Of a stretch of DNA of 64,000 bases, positions 11,578 to 22,021 are shown in pieces. The notes under the pieces are model-generated. The model was not told the DNA's origin and did not search any database. It worked only from the letters and a program-made list of their open reading frames with translations. Source of the DNA: Coriaria nepalensis (taxonomy: Eukaryota; Streptophyta; Magnoliopsida; Cucurbitales; Coriariaceae); contig CP114485.1 in the NCBI GenBank assembly GCA_027186245.1, forward strand, positions 12,180,001 to 12,244,000, written 5' to 3'. Each line of letters begins with the position of its first letter. The stretch's first letter is position 1. The translations under genes were made by a program, and so were the position numbers.

Positions 11578-14120
11578 TGGTATTAGAGCGACTATAGGCC
11601 CACGCCTTTTTAATCCCACATCATGACTACTCTTGAAAATTCGACCCTTATACCTCTGCCCATCGTGCTGCCAATGGCACTGCCGACGGTTATACCAAAG
11701 CCCAATGCTCCTATTAGTTTCCAACATGCAGCACAATGCCCTACTACCCATTCATCATAGCATCGGTTTTATCTCGACTAATCTTAATGGCAATACATTG
11801 ATGGGACCATCGTTCCCCTACTTTTGTGGACACTACTTAACTGTTGCCAGAATATCTTGCATGACACAAAATGGACAAGTTCATTTTCTTAGTAATCAAC
11901 CCGACACTTTTTCCTAGGATCTCTCATCTAGCACTTGGTTGCAACATCACTCATGCTTTATGGCTTGCTCTCGTCGATGAATACATGAATCATTGCATGA
12001 CAAAGAATTCCTTAATCAAATTTCAACTCCATACCGTTAAGTAAGATAACCTTCCAATTTCCAAATATCTTACCAATGTTAAGAAAATTACTGATTCTCT
12101 TACATTAATTGGTGTAGCCATTTCTGATTTTGATCTGATATGTCATGAATCACCTCACACCAGAGTATCATCAATTCATCACCATAATAGAGAACCGAAC
12201 CATTCCCTCGTCCTTCTCTAAGCTTCGCTCAAAACTTCTAATGCATGAGCAATGTCTTTGTCAGACTAATACTACTGCCCAACTCGATCTCACGACCAAC
12301 ATGACGATGTTCTCTCTCAACACTTAGAGCTCCACTCAATCCAATCAGCATCATATGCATAATCCGGGTTGCGGTAATGGGTCAAGTCATAAATCTTATC
12401 AGCCTCAACCTCATACTCCAAGTCGTAGTGGTGTTGGTGGTCCTCGGCCAGACTATTTGAACTCGACTTGCCAAATATGCATGCAAAAAGGTTATCTTGT
12501 CGCCTGTTGTCACTATTGCTACTCTGCATCATGTAACAATGGTGGCCTCTCTCCCGCTTCATTGTCTACTTAATTGCATCACATGTCTTTCCCTACTACA
12601 TTCTTGGATGGCTCATCTCCAACTTGACCAAATGGGACTGGGCCCTCGTACTCATCATAAATTATCCCATATTCCTCTACCCAGTTCGGCTCATATTCCC
12701 CTGCTCCTTACCCAGTGGGCTCCTGCTTGTCCCAGGCCAATCAACACTTCACAGGCACTGCTATGAACGCATCCTCCTCATCTGGGCCAACCTATAGTAT
12801 TGGATCTCATGGTAATGCACTCATTCAGATTTCTATGGGCTACTCTTCATCGATTATTTTTTATTGGCTCTCAGATAGTGGCCCCGCGTCGCACATGACA
12901 ACTCCCGATCTGAATGTTCTTCTTACATCTCAACCTTACAACGGCTCGGACAACGTCTTCGTTGGCAATGGTAACTCCCTTACTATTCACATTGGTACAT
13001 AACTCTTACAAACCTCCTCCCATCCTCTCTTTCTTGCAATGTCTTACTTGTTCCGGGCCTAACCCGAAACCTTCTCTCTATTGGTCAACTCATTCGTGAT
13101 ATTCCTTGTTATGTTATTTTCTCACAATCTAGTTTTTTTTTGTGAAGGACCTCCGTTCTAATCATGATCTTATTCAAGTCAAATCCGATGGCAATCTTTT
13201 GCCAATCTCTTCATCATCGATTTCTCATTTCACTCATCGTCAGCCTCTCTCTTTGTGGCATCATCATCTTGGTCATCCATCCTCTATCATTTTTGCTCAA
13301 ATTCACTCTTCTGCTCTGCACTTGTTTTTTGATTTTCTTAGTATTAATACTCTTTGTGATAGTTGTAATCCAGAAAAATGTTGTTGCTTGCCTTTCTCTC
13401 TTTGTACTAGTCGTAGTGTTTATCCTCTTCATCTTATTCATTGTGATATTTGAGACCTATCATGTCTTGTATTTTTCCAATTTTCACTACTTTATAAGCT
13501 TTATTGATGATTTTAACCCCTTCACGTGATTATATCCATTAAATCATAAGTTTGATGCTATCTCTTGCTTTAAACATTTTAAGACTCGTATTGAAAACTT
13601 AATTCTCTTCGTCCCTTAAAATTATCCAATGCGATAAGGCTCTTGAAATATCACTTATAATTTTAGATGTTTCCAATATCGCTTATCATATTTATTGTCC
13701 TCATACACTTCAATAAAATAGGGTCGTTGAGCATAAAAAGCATTATTTCTCCAAAATAGCTATCTCCCTCATGCTCTAATCTCACACTCCCAAAATGCTA
13801 TGGTACAAAGTCTTCTCTACTACTTCATTTCTCATCAACTTACTCCCTACTTCTCTTCTCTCCATAAATCACCCTTCAAAATTCTCTTTCATCGCCCTCT
13901 TGACTACTCATTATTTCGAACCTTCAATTGTTGTTGTTTCCTTTTCTTAGCTCCACTCGTCAAAATAAATTAAGTCCTAAATTCATGCCTTGTATCTTCA
14001 TTGATAACTCACCCGTTCACAAAGGTTAACGGTGTCTTGATTCACTCTAATAAAATTTTCATTTCCCATCATATCCCCTTTCTTGGGTTGGGCTTGCTGA
14101 TGCGGGCCAAGACAGGAAGA
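11578..14120 (+). mobile_element. Degenerate Ty1/copia LTR retrotransposon (gag to integrase)
   Basis: A primer-binding-site-like TGGTATTAGAGC (11578-11589, resembling the initiator-Met tRNA complement of plant copia elements) is followed by a gag start near 11623. In shifting frames I can follow a decayed zinc knuckle near 12466 (CQICMQKG), the protease motif W-x-D/S-D-S-G near 12868 (LSDSGPASHMT), the GAG pre-integrase region near 13254 (LWHHHLGHPS, then C-x2-C), and integrase core pieces to about 13990 (FISFIDDF, FIDNSPVHKG). Many stops and frameshifts interrupt it. No reverse transcriptase, RNase H or 3' LTR is recognisable. It is a dead, 3'-truncated copy upstream of the RMA-type gene. 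Confidence 0.85.
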
Positions 14121-14496
14121 GAGGAAGAGGAGACATGTACTGGACGGAGGTGCAAGAGGGGTGACCGACTCAAGAAACCCATTACCCATTAATACTATTC
14201 ATTGCTGTGGAATCTCATTCAAAGTAATATTTTTCAAATTAGATTTAAATACTGACAAAAGAAAAAAAAAAACAGAAACTCAAACTGCAATTCTAGAGTT
14301 CTAAACTGCGGTTTAAGCTCTAAAAGTTAAGATTTAAAAAAAAAAAAGGCTACCCAATATGCAAACAGTGTACAGAGTCAAAGCTTGCAAGAGTGACCCA
14401 CGCAGTCACGCAAGGCGCGCCATGAGTGATGCGGTTATCTTTTCCGTCAACTGCCACGTCAAGGAAAAAAAAAATCTTCAAAATTCTCTCGCTCTC

Positions 14497-14503
14497 TATA
14501 AAT
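14497..14503 (+). promoter_or_regulatory. Probable TATA box of the RMA-type gene
   Basis: TATAAAT sits in a pyrimidine-rich context (GCTCTCTATAAATTAAG). The first leader exon begins about 30 bp downstream and ends at a good donor at 14646/14647. A TSS near 14530 is inferred from spacing only. Confidence 0.55.
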
Positions 14504-14529
14504 TAAGACATCCCGTTCGACTCGGAAGC

Positions 14530-14646
14530 TCGTGTCCAACAATTAGCCCTTGCAGGAGCTTGTGTCGAAGCTCTGGAAGAAGTTACAGAGGAGAAAAAGA
14601 AAAAGCAAAAACGACGCGGTTTCCTCTTTCTCAGTGACGTTTGTCG
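14530..14646 (+). other. Putative 5' UTR exon of the RMA-type gene
   Basis: This would be the non-coding leader exon, followed by a leader intron of about 1.7 kb (14647-16358). The donor is GTCG|GTACGT. The acceptor TGTTGCAG at 16351-16358 lies 33 bp before the start codon. Support comes from the TATA box, the splice consensus and the habit of RMA-type genes to carry a leader intron. The 5' limit is a guess, and the intron itself shows no gene. Confidence 0.5.
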
Positions 14647-16391
14647 GTACGTGGAATCTGAACCTTCACCTTCTCCACCTTCATCTTCGTCTTAACCTTC
14701 GTGCTTTGTTTTTTCTCAGTTAACATGTGCTTTTCTCTTGAGCTTTTTCGTTTTCTGTGAGAAATGTTATGGTGAAATTTGATGGAAGATGTTAGATCCT
14801 GATGTTTTCGATTGATTTTTGCTGTTATTTTTTATTTCCCGGTGCTTATTTTCTTTTCGGTTCTTAGGTGTTGTTTGGTTTCTACGAAAGCGTGGGGAAA
14901 AAAATGGAGAAAAAATTAAGAAACTTTTTTTTTTCTTTGATGATTTTATTTTTCTCTTGAGAACTACAAAGTCAGGTGATGTTATATGTTTTGTGAATTT
15001 TTTTTTATCCATGCTTTTAATAGTTGAAACTTTTCTGACATAATTTGACTCCAAGGGAAATTGAGAATCTTCATTTTTCGTAGAGATGAATCATGAATTC
15101 TTTAGAGAGGATGGGGTAATTTTAGGGATTTGTACGAGCTAAGCTTCATATATATTCCATTTCTGTAAAGTTCCTTTGAAATTAGCTAAGAAAAAACTCA
15201 TGGATCGATAAACTTCATATTTCGCTTATGAACATCCTGTCCATTCCTTCTTGATGCTACTGCTCGTTATTTAGACTTTTATTTTTTTTTATATATATAT
15301 TTTTTTAATCTACAGGCCATTTACTTTCATAAGAATCTTTTCTTTCGTGCATTTTAGAAAAGTTATGAGGCATCTTTAGGTGAGGTAGAAATAATGTTGG
15401 ACTTGGGGCCCATCAATAAAGCTTCCTGTTAATTTAGGAAGACTCCATTAAGTTTGAGGGAATAACAAAGTTGTATGCTTTCTTATCCAAACCTGACAGG
15501 GTGATAGTGTCTGGTGTGTTTCTTAACTGTATTCATCATTTATTGCAAATGACAAAACCTCGTCATATTCGACTTGATTTAAATCGAAACTGTTATGCTG
15601 GATTTCTTTTCTTGATTTTGTTGGTCGATCTTGGAGATTCAATAAATGGTGTCATTGAAGGAGGAGGTTGATTCTTTGTTAGCTTATGTATGTTTTGTGT
15701 AATAGTTGAAATCATAGTTTTCATGTCAAAATCTGTCCAGGATTTGATGTCCGTTTCATGTGAGTTGTGATATGCATGAAAAAGCTATGCATCCCACGTT
15801 GCGTGAAATTGTGCGGTTTCTAGTGAGATAGAGAGGGGAGCCAAATCCTTGTTGATTATTTGTAAGTTTTTGTTTCTGATAAATATGGTTACCATCTGCT
15901 ACAGAGAGTTCATGAACTCTGCCCAAAACAATCAATTAGACAGTAGGTCAAGCCATTCATGATGCACTAAGTAGCTGTTTTGTGGCAGACAGCATGATAT
16001 AATGTCACTATAAAGCTGGAAATAATAATTACTCTCTTGATTTATCATTCTGCTTAGCCTCCCCCTTCTACCTTATATCCGATCCTAAGTTCAAACGGAA
16101 ACATGAAACTATAACAGCAAAAGTAAAAGTAAGAAAAGGGTAAGGCGAAATCATTAGGTAGGGCCACTTGGTTTTACTCCATATCTCAAAATCTAGTTTG
16201 AATGCCATTCACTTGGAATGTGAGTTACATAATTTTGGATACCGTTTGCTATAAATTAGCCACATGGTGGCGGGGTCTTCTTTTTCCTCCTTTCACCTTC
16301 TTGGAAACATTGTGTTGGTACAAGTTTAAAGAATGCTCTTATTTATTGCCTGTTGCAGAGAGCACTCCAAAGGAGTTTCTTTCTATAATCT

Positions 16392-17153
16392 ATGGCCCTA
16401 GAACAGTACTTCACTCAAGGATGGACACACATGCCAGCCATAGCTTCAGACTTGGAACATTCTAAAGATTCATTCGAATGCAACATTTGCTTAGACTTTG
16501 CTCGTGAACCCATAGTGACCTTATGTGGCCACCTCTATTGCTGGCCATGTATCTACAAATGGCTTCATGTCCAAAGCGCCTCTCTCTGCTATGATGAGCC
16601 CCCACAATGCCCAGTTTGCAAAGCCGATATCTGCCACACCAAAATGGTGCCACTCTATGGCCGAGGCCAAACATCTAATGGGGATGAAGAAACTGAGCTC
16701 AAAGTCGACGGTGGATCCCACCAAAATCTGTACATACCTCCTCGACCCCCAGCTTGTGGTAGTGGTAATCAAGGTTTGACTTCTATTACACCATCGAATA
16801 CCATGACAGGTCAACAGCTTCCTTATAGGAACCCTTATCAGAACCAGCATTATAACAATAACCCTGGTGGTTATGGTGATTATCATGAGGATTCTTCTAC
16901 ACCGTCTATGCTCTCTCTTAGAGGCGGTTTGATTAATGGGTTTCATCAACCTTCCGGTGGGATGTTTGGAGAAATGATTTATTCTAGGGTTTTTGGAAAC
17001 TCGGAAAGTTTGTACTCTTACCTGAACTCTTATCACTTGATGGGAAGTAATACCCCTAGGTTGAGAAGGCTTGAGATGCAGGCAGACAAGTCACTTCATA
17101 GGATTTCCATGTTCCTCTTTTGTTGCCTTGTTTTGTGCCTTATTGTATTTTGA
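16392..17153 (+). CDS. RMA1-like: RMA-type membrane-anchored RING E3 ubiquitin ligase
   Basis: This is a RING-HC E3 ubiquitin ligase of the RMA (RING membrane-anchor) family, which resides in the ER membrane and ubiquitinates membrane proteins such as aquaporins. The gene encodes 253 residues in a single coding exon. The RING ligands read C30, C33, C45, H47, C50, C53, C73 and C76 (CNIC, CGHLYC, CPVC), with the family's long insert between the second and last pairs. A Gly/Asn/Tyr-rich middle follows. The last 17 or so residues form a hydrophobic anchor (MFLFCCLVLCLIVF), so it should be a tail-anchored protein with a cytosolic RING. Length and architecture match the family. The ATG follows the leader-intron acceptor by 33 bp. 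I am confident of the family, not of which paralogue. Confidence 0.93.
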   Translation: MALEQYFTQGWTHMPAIASDLEHSKDSFECNICLDFAREPIVTLCGHLYCWPCIYKWLHVQSASLCYDEPPQCPVCKADICHTKMVPLYGRGQTSNGDEETELKVDGGSHQNLYIPPRPPACGSGNQGLTSITPSNTMTGQQLPYRNPYQNQHYNNNPGGYGDYHEDSSTPSMLSLRGGLINGFHQPSGGMFGEMIYSRVFGNSESLYSYLNSYHLMGSNTPRLRRLEMQADKSLHRISMFLFCCLVLCLIVF

Positions 17154-17284
17154 GTTTTGAATTTTTCTATTTTGGGGGAGGCTTTTTTCACCATACAAAT
17201 TCTTCCCCCTCTCCTCAAAAATGAAAATGATGTAGATGCTGTTATGAGGTATATTATGTACATATATGATGAGACATCCTCTCT

Positions 17285-17300
17285 CCCCCCCCCCCCCCCC
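17285..17300 (+). repeat. Poly(C) run of 16 in the RMA-type 3' flank
   Basis: An uninterrupted run of 16 C follows the stop codon by about 130 bp and probably lies in the 3' UTR. Such runs are prone to length variation and sequencing error. Confidence 0.8.
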
Positions 17301-19220
17301 TATGAATTCAGTTGTAACAATCTGGTATCATATTTCCAATTGAGTGTTTATTTGCACTTTCCCCCCCTATTACTAACACCTTAATGTCACACAATAAGAA
17401 CTATATCATGCCACACATGTTAGAGACAAAATCTATTAAAAAGAAAGAAGAATCTTGGACTTTGCCAAAAATATAAATTAAAGTAATAGGTATATGGTCT
17501 TTGTATATGACTAACATGTAAAGCATCAATATTTTTTGATATAATAATTTACTTTACATGATTGAGTTACAAAGTAGAATAAAAAACAAAGTCGTTAGGT
17601 GAATCATTATTATATTTTTTTTTTTCCTAACTTAAGTCAAAAGATCCATTTAAATACACTTTAAAAAAATAAATAAATAATGATGTGACAATTTTACTTA
17701 TATTTTAAATATAATACAGTGACTCGATAATTATTCATATTATCGTTTGATTGATAAAATAATAAATAATAATATAAATAATTAATAAATTACTTATTTT
17801 TTCTAAATTTAATTTCCTTATCATTTTACTTCTTTAAAAGTAGCTACATATGAAACTAAAAATTAAAATAAAATATAAAAAATATCCTTCTTTATAAACA
17901 TCGATTTCACTAAACATTGTTTCTACCAAAACCTAACACTATAGAATTTCCTATTCTACTTCTTGAGTGGGCCCTAAACTATTAGAAAAAAAAAAAAAAA
18001 AAAAGCAATGTAAGTACAGACATACTAAAAACATGCATGTAAGAAAGATGTTATCAATTATCAAAGCGGACCGTGCTGTTTGTTTAAAATTCAATGTCGT
18101 GTATTGTTTCTCAGGGATAACAAGTTGTGTCTTTGTTTGGAAGCATCTATAAAGTGGCACTTGTGGTGGGGCAAAGGATAGTGATAATCGCTTCTTTTTT
18201 TCTTTCTTCTTTTTAATACCTATTACCATTCACTTATTAACTGTAAACCCTTATCTTGACATCCGGCCGACCGCCCAGACCGGTCCCTCCTAATAATAGA
18301 CATTGTTAAAAAATACAGTGTGCCCCTAGGGGACCAAACGGTAGAAAAAGATTGACTATCTGAGTATGGCTTGAGCTCAAATGTGCTGTCTAATGCTTAG
18401 AAACTCTAAATTTATCTAATGATATTTTGGCATCCAACTGTTCTTCTAATATTTACAGCTCATTCGATAGAAGACGTATGGAGAAATTTCTCGATTAAGA
18501 AAAAAAAGGGACATGGTAAACAACACTATGCCAAAATTTGGCTTCGTATTCACGTGAGTCTTAAATTTCTTAACCCCATCCCAGCTGGCATAATTGTATC
18601 CCTTTGGCTTTGAATAACAAAATAAATAATAATAATAATAAAAAATACATCTTATTCTTACAATAGAGTAGTGGCCGGCAGATTGGACTCTTCTTTGATG
18701 TACTTAAGGATCGCATCCATATATTTAGAGGCCGTTTAGGAGTTCCAAAAAAAAAAAAAAAAAAAAGAGCTTATAAATATTAAATAATTTATAAGTAGAA
18801 TTATGTTTAAAAATTAATTAATTTTTTCTTTTTGTAGGCAAAAAAAATATTTGGTAAATTTTAAGTTAAATGACTAATTTATGGTCTAAAATGACAAAAA
18901 AGATGTAATTATTTTCAAAACTGAAAAAATATAAGAAATATGATCATTACCATTTTATAAGAAATATAATTTTTTAAATTATAAAATCAATAATTTATTA
19001 TTATTTTTTAATTATGTTATCTAATTAAACAATAATTTATAATTTATTTCATTAGATTTCTTTTTTAAAAGTCTTACACTCTGTAAGATCATGATACTAA
19101 AATGTCAGTTTCTATACATTATTTACTAAAGATTATCATTTCGAGAGATTCCGTGAGAAATGTTCTTACATGAATGTCGTTTGCAATTGAATCACGTAAG
19201 GCTTGCCAATACATATCTTC
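17301..19220. other. Intergenic spacer with MITE-like pieces
   Basis: AT-rich DNA without a recognisable gene. There are poly(A) runs near 17984-18004 and 18747-18767. At 18725-18744 a TTA trinucleotide is followed by GAGGCCGTTTAGGAGTTCC, which looks like the end of a PIF/Harbinger- or hAT-type element (a GGCCGTTT start is common there). I could not find its partner end with certainty. It could be the distal end of the Harbinger remnant at 19.2-20.6 kb. Confidence 0.4.
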
Positions 19221-19229
19221 TTCATCTAG

Positions 19230-20555
19230 ATCATGATCTAGTGATCAATTTTCGGTTGTTGTTGTTCCACACTCGTTATCACAGTCTCTACTAGGAGTCC
19301 AATTCTCATTCTCAGCTACACTAAATCCTCTATTCGAAGTGATTTTTTTTCGAATATAATTGTGGATAGTGATCGTTGCAAATACAATATTCATTTGGGT
19401 TTCAATTTTGAAGTATGACATATCATGTAAAATAGCTCATCTTGTTTTCCAAACACCAAATGTTCGTTTCATTTTATTCCTACCAGAAGTTATACTCTTC
19501 CTTTCGACTCCTTGGTGCATGGGCATGTCGTGTGTTATGTCGTCAAAAATCTGGTAGATTATATCTATCATTATGGCCCTTGTAAGGTGCCATATAACTA
19601 TGTGCATGCAGATAACCCGAATCAACAAGGTAATATTTTTCTTTAGGGTAAAAAATAGTAAATTATGGCAGCATATAATGATAATGATAACATCAATAAC
19701 ACACCGAATACTACATTACGTAACAATTAAATTACTAACCATTTTTGGGTGAGGAAACTTATATACGAAGTGCTTCACCAAATATGCAAGTGTCATGAGC
19801 TGAGCCTTCCCAACCAGCTATACAAAAGGGTGAAACACATGTTAGAATCACATGCCGACATAATATTTTGAGTTGGATATCCTTTTCTCCCAATGTATGG
19901 TATATCCTTTCCTCGTGGAAGTTTTGCCTCCATGTGAGTGCCATCAATAGCTCGAATGCAATTCTATATAGGATACAAATTTATGCACGTAATATAAAAG
20001 CAAGATGTGCAAAATATAAAATAAATAACATTAAGAAAAAAGAAGAATTAAGTACAAATTAAAGAGAAATGTTATTTTTGTTATTTTAAAAGTAAAGAAT
20101 ATAACGATCATTTAACAATTTATGAATTGAAACACTATTATTGTAATTATCATGTCGTTTAATAATGTCAGAACAGAAAAATCGACATATTATATTAAGT
20201 ATATTATGAAAATGTCAATGAACTGTTTCACCAGAATGACTAAAGTATCTTGAATCAATCTATTTCCATCTTTATGAGCACAAGTCATCAAAAACATACC
20301 AACTTCTTCTTCTATGGACATACTACTTGTCAACACCAATTCATAATTAGTTTTCAGATCATGACATATTTGTAGAAAAACTGATCTTTTTAAACAAAAC
20401 TCATCAACCATATTTTTCCATCCATCTCTTGAAAAATGGGTATTTGGTTGATTACCTTTTCGCACCTCCCTAAGACACAACCCAATAAATTTGGAATGAG
20501 TAAAATCATCCCATTTTGCCGTAGAACCCTTGGAAGCATCAAGTTTTTGACTCAT
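19230..20555 (-). pseudogene. Broken PIF/Harbinger (HARBI1-like) transposase with Myb/SANT-like N-terminus
   Basis: Read on the minus strand, 20555-20190 encodes a Myb/SANT-like segment (AKWDDFTHSKFIGLCLREV..GWKNMVDEF) that runs straight into Harbinger transposase sequence (FLQICHDLKTNYELV, then MSIEEEVGMFL). Further pieces follow at lower coordinates in changed frames: an AIDGTHM-like stretch near 19947, then YHLPDF/MPMHQGVERK-like and KRTFGVWKTR near 19560-19440, and a C-terminal HNYIRKK near 19340. Stops and gaps between the pieces rule out an active enzyme. The family call rests on these conserved blocks; the element's ends are undefined. Confidence 0.75.
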
Positions 20556-20559
20556 TGCC

Positions 20560-21900
20560 TAATTTAAAAGAAGAAAAAAAAAAATTTGAAAGACAAATAT
20601 ATTGTAGCAATACATAAAACAATGGATTCAGTTTAAACATATTGCTCTTGCTCTTGAAGATAGAAACATAAATCAATAAATAAAAATTTATTAAAACATA
20701 AAGATTACTAAAACATAAATCAATCAAACATTCAATCAATCAATAGATTACTAACGTAAATACATCAAACTACTTAGGCTGTAAATCAATCTGCTTGTTT
20801 CTAAAACGTAAATACCTCAAGCAATCAATAGATTATTGCCCAAGAAGTAAGACATAAATGTCTGGGCCGGCCTTTGAACCAATTCTTATAACTTTATATT
20901 TTTTTTGCCTCAAATTAAAAAAAAAAATGTATATAATTTTTGCAATTTGTTTTCTTAAGTTGATAAGATGTGGGTGATGTAGATTCATTGATTAGGTATT
21001 GTCTTTGTCATGCATGATGAGCTTCTATTTTTAAAGTTAAAAAATGAATTATTTGCCATTTTATCCATGGTGGATTCATCATCACGTTCACGGTACTGTT
21101 GTATAGCATCTGTACGTAAGCTACTTGAACAGAGATCAGATGAATTTTCTCCTCTTAGCAATGATGTTTTCAACTAACACGACGATTAAGATGTATACCT
21201 GGTGTGACTAATGACTACTTCTTGAATAATGGATGTCTACATTGTCCAGAGATTGGGTGGCGCTCCTTCGAGATGTATCAGCTGCTGTTGTTCATGAGTT
21301 ATCGGAGCTCGACCGTGGTAATGTAGGCCGCCATGGACTAGCACAGCACCCAACTCAACGTAGATCGGCTGTGCCCCATTAACGTATACTATATTTTAAA
21401 ATGTTATATATTTTTTATGAATTGATTCATATATCAAAAACATGACTATCGAATTGACTTACTCTTCAAATAAACTATTTAGTACAGCGGTGGAACTAAG
21501 CCCAGCCCAAATCAGGCTGTTGTCTGGGCTGGCCTAAAAGTTTTCAATTTTTTTTATTATTTATTTATTGGGTTTGGCACTTATTTGTATTTTGTGAGTC
21601 AAATAGAAAATTTCAGACCACTTTCTATACATTGCCTGGCATATAATTGGGCTTGCTCATTTTCAATATATATATATTTTTTCCTGTCAATTTGGTTTGT
21701 TGGGTTGGGCCTGACATCTTTAATTTGTTTTTTTGTTTTTTTTGTTTTTTTTGTTTTTTTTGTTTTTTTATAAATAATTTCTAATCGGCCCGTGACATTT
21801 GCATGCGGCTCCACCATTGGACCATGACCCAATAATTTAATCCAGGCCACAGATTCGGCCCATATTATTGTGGGCCGGGGGCCTTGAAAAGCCCACTCCT
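20560..21900. other. Intergenic spacer, repeat-rich
   Basis: No gene recognised. AT-rich sequence contains scattered GGGCC-type motifs (20861, 21481-21535, 21780-21890) reminiscent of transposon ends, and a T7G-type tandem repeat at about 21729-21768. A GC-richer patch at 21240-21380 looks coding in composition, but I could not assign it to a family. Confidence 0.4.
21729..21768 (+). repeat. (TTTTTTTG)n tandem repeat
   Basis: About four or five head-to-tail units of seven or eight T followed by G. Simple repeat with no coding meaning. Confidence 0.8.
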
Positions 21901-22021
21901 TACTGAGTTAGTGAGGTCCGCTTATTTTCACTGCTCCTTCGTCTCCTCCGTTCCTCTTCGCTCCGTCCCGGCATTCGGGAAGAGTGGGCGAGCTAGAGAG
22001 AGAGAGAGAGGATAAGCTAAA

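Noticed and set aside
11578..14120. Plant virus-derived insertion
   Set aside because: The order gag, protease, integrase and the Met-tRNA primer site fit Ty1/copia; no viral coat or movement protein signature is present.
16521..17036. 171-codon minus-strand frame
   Set aside because: It is the antisense shadow of the RMA-type coding exon.
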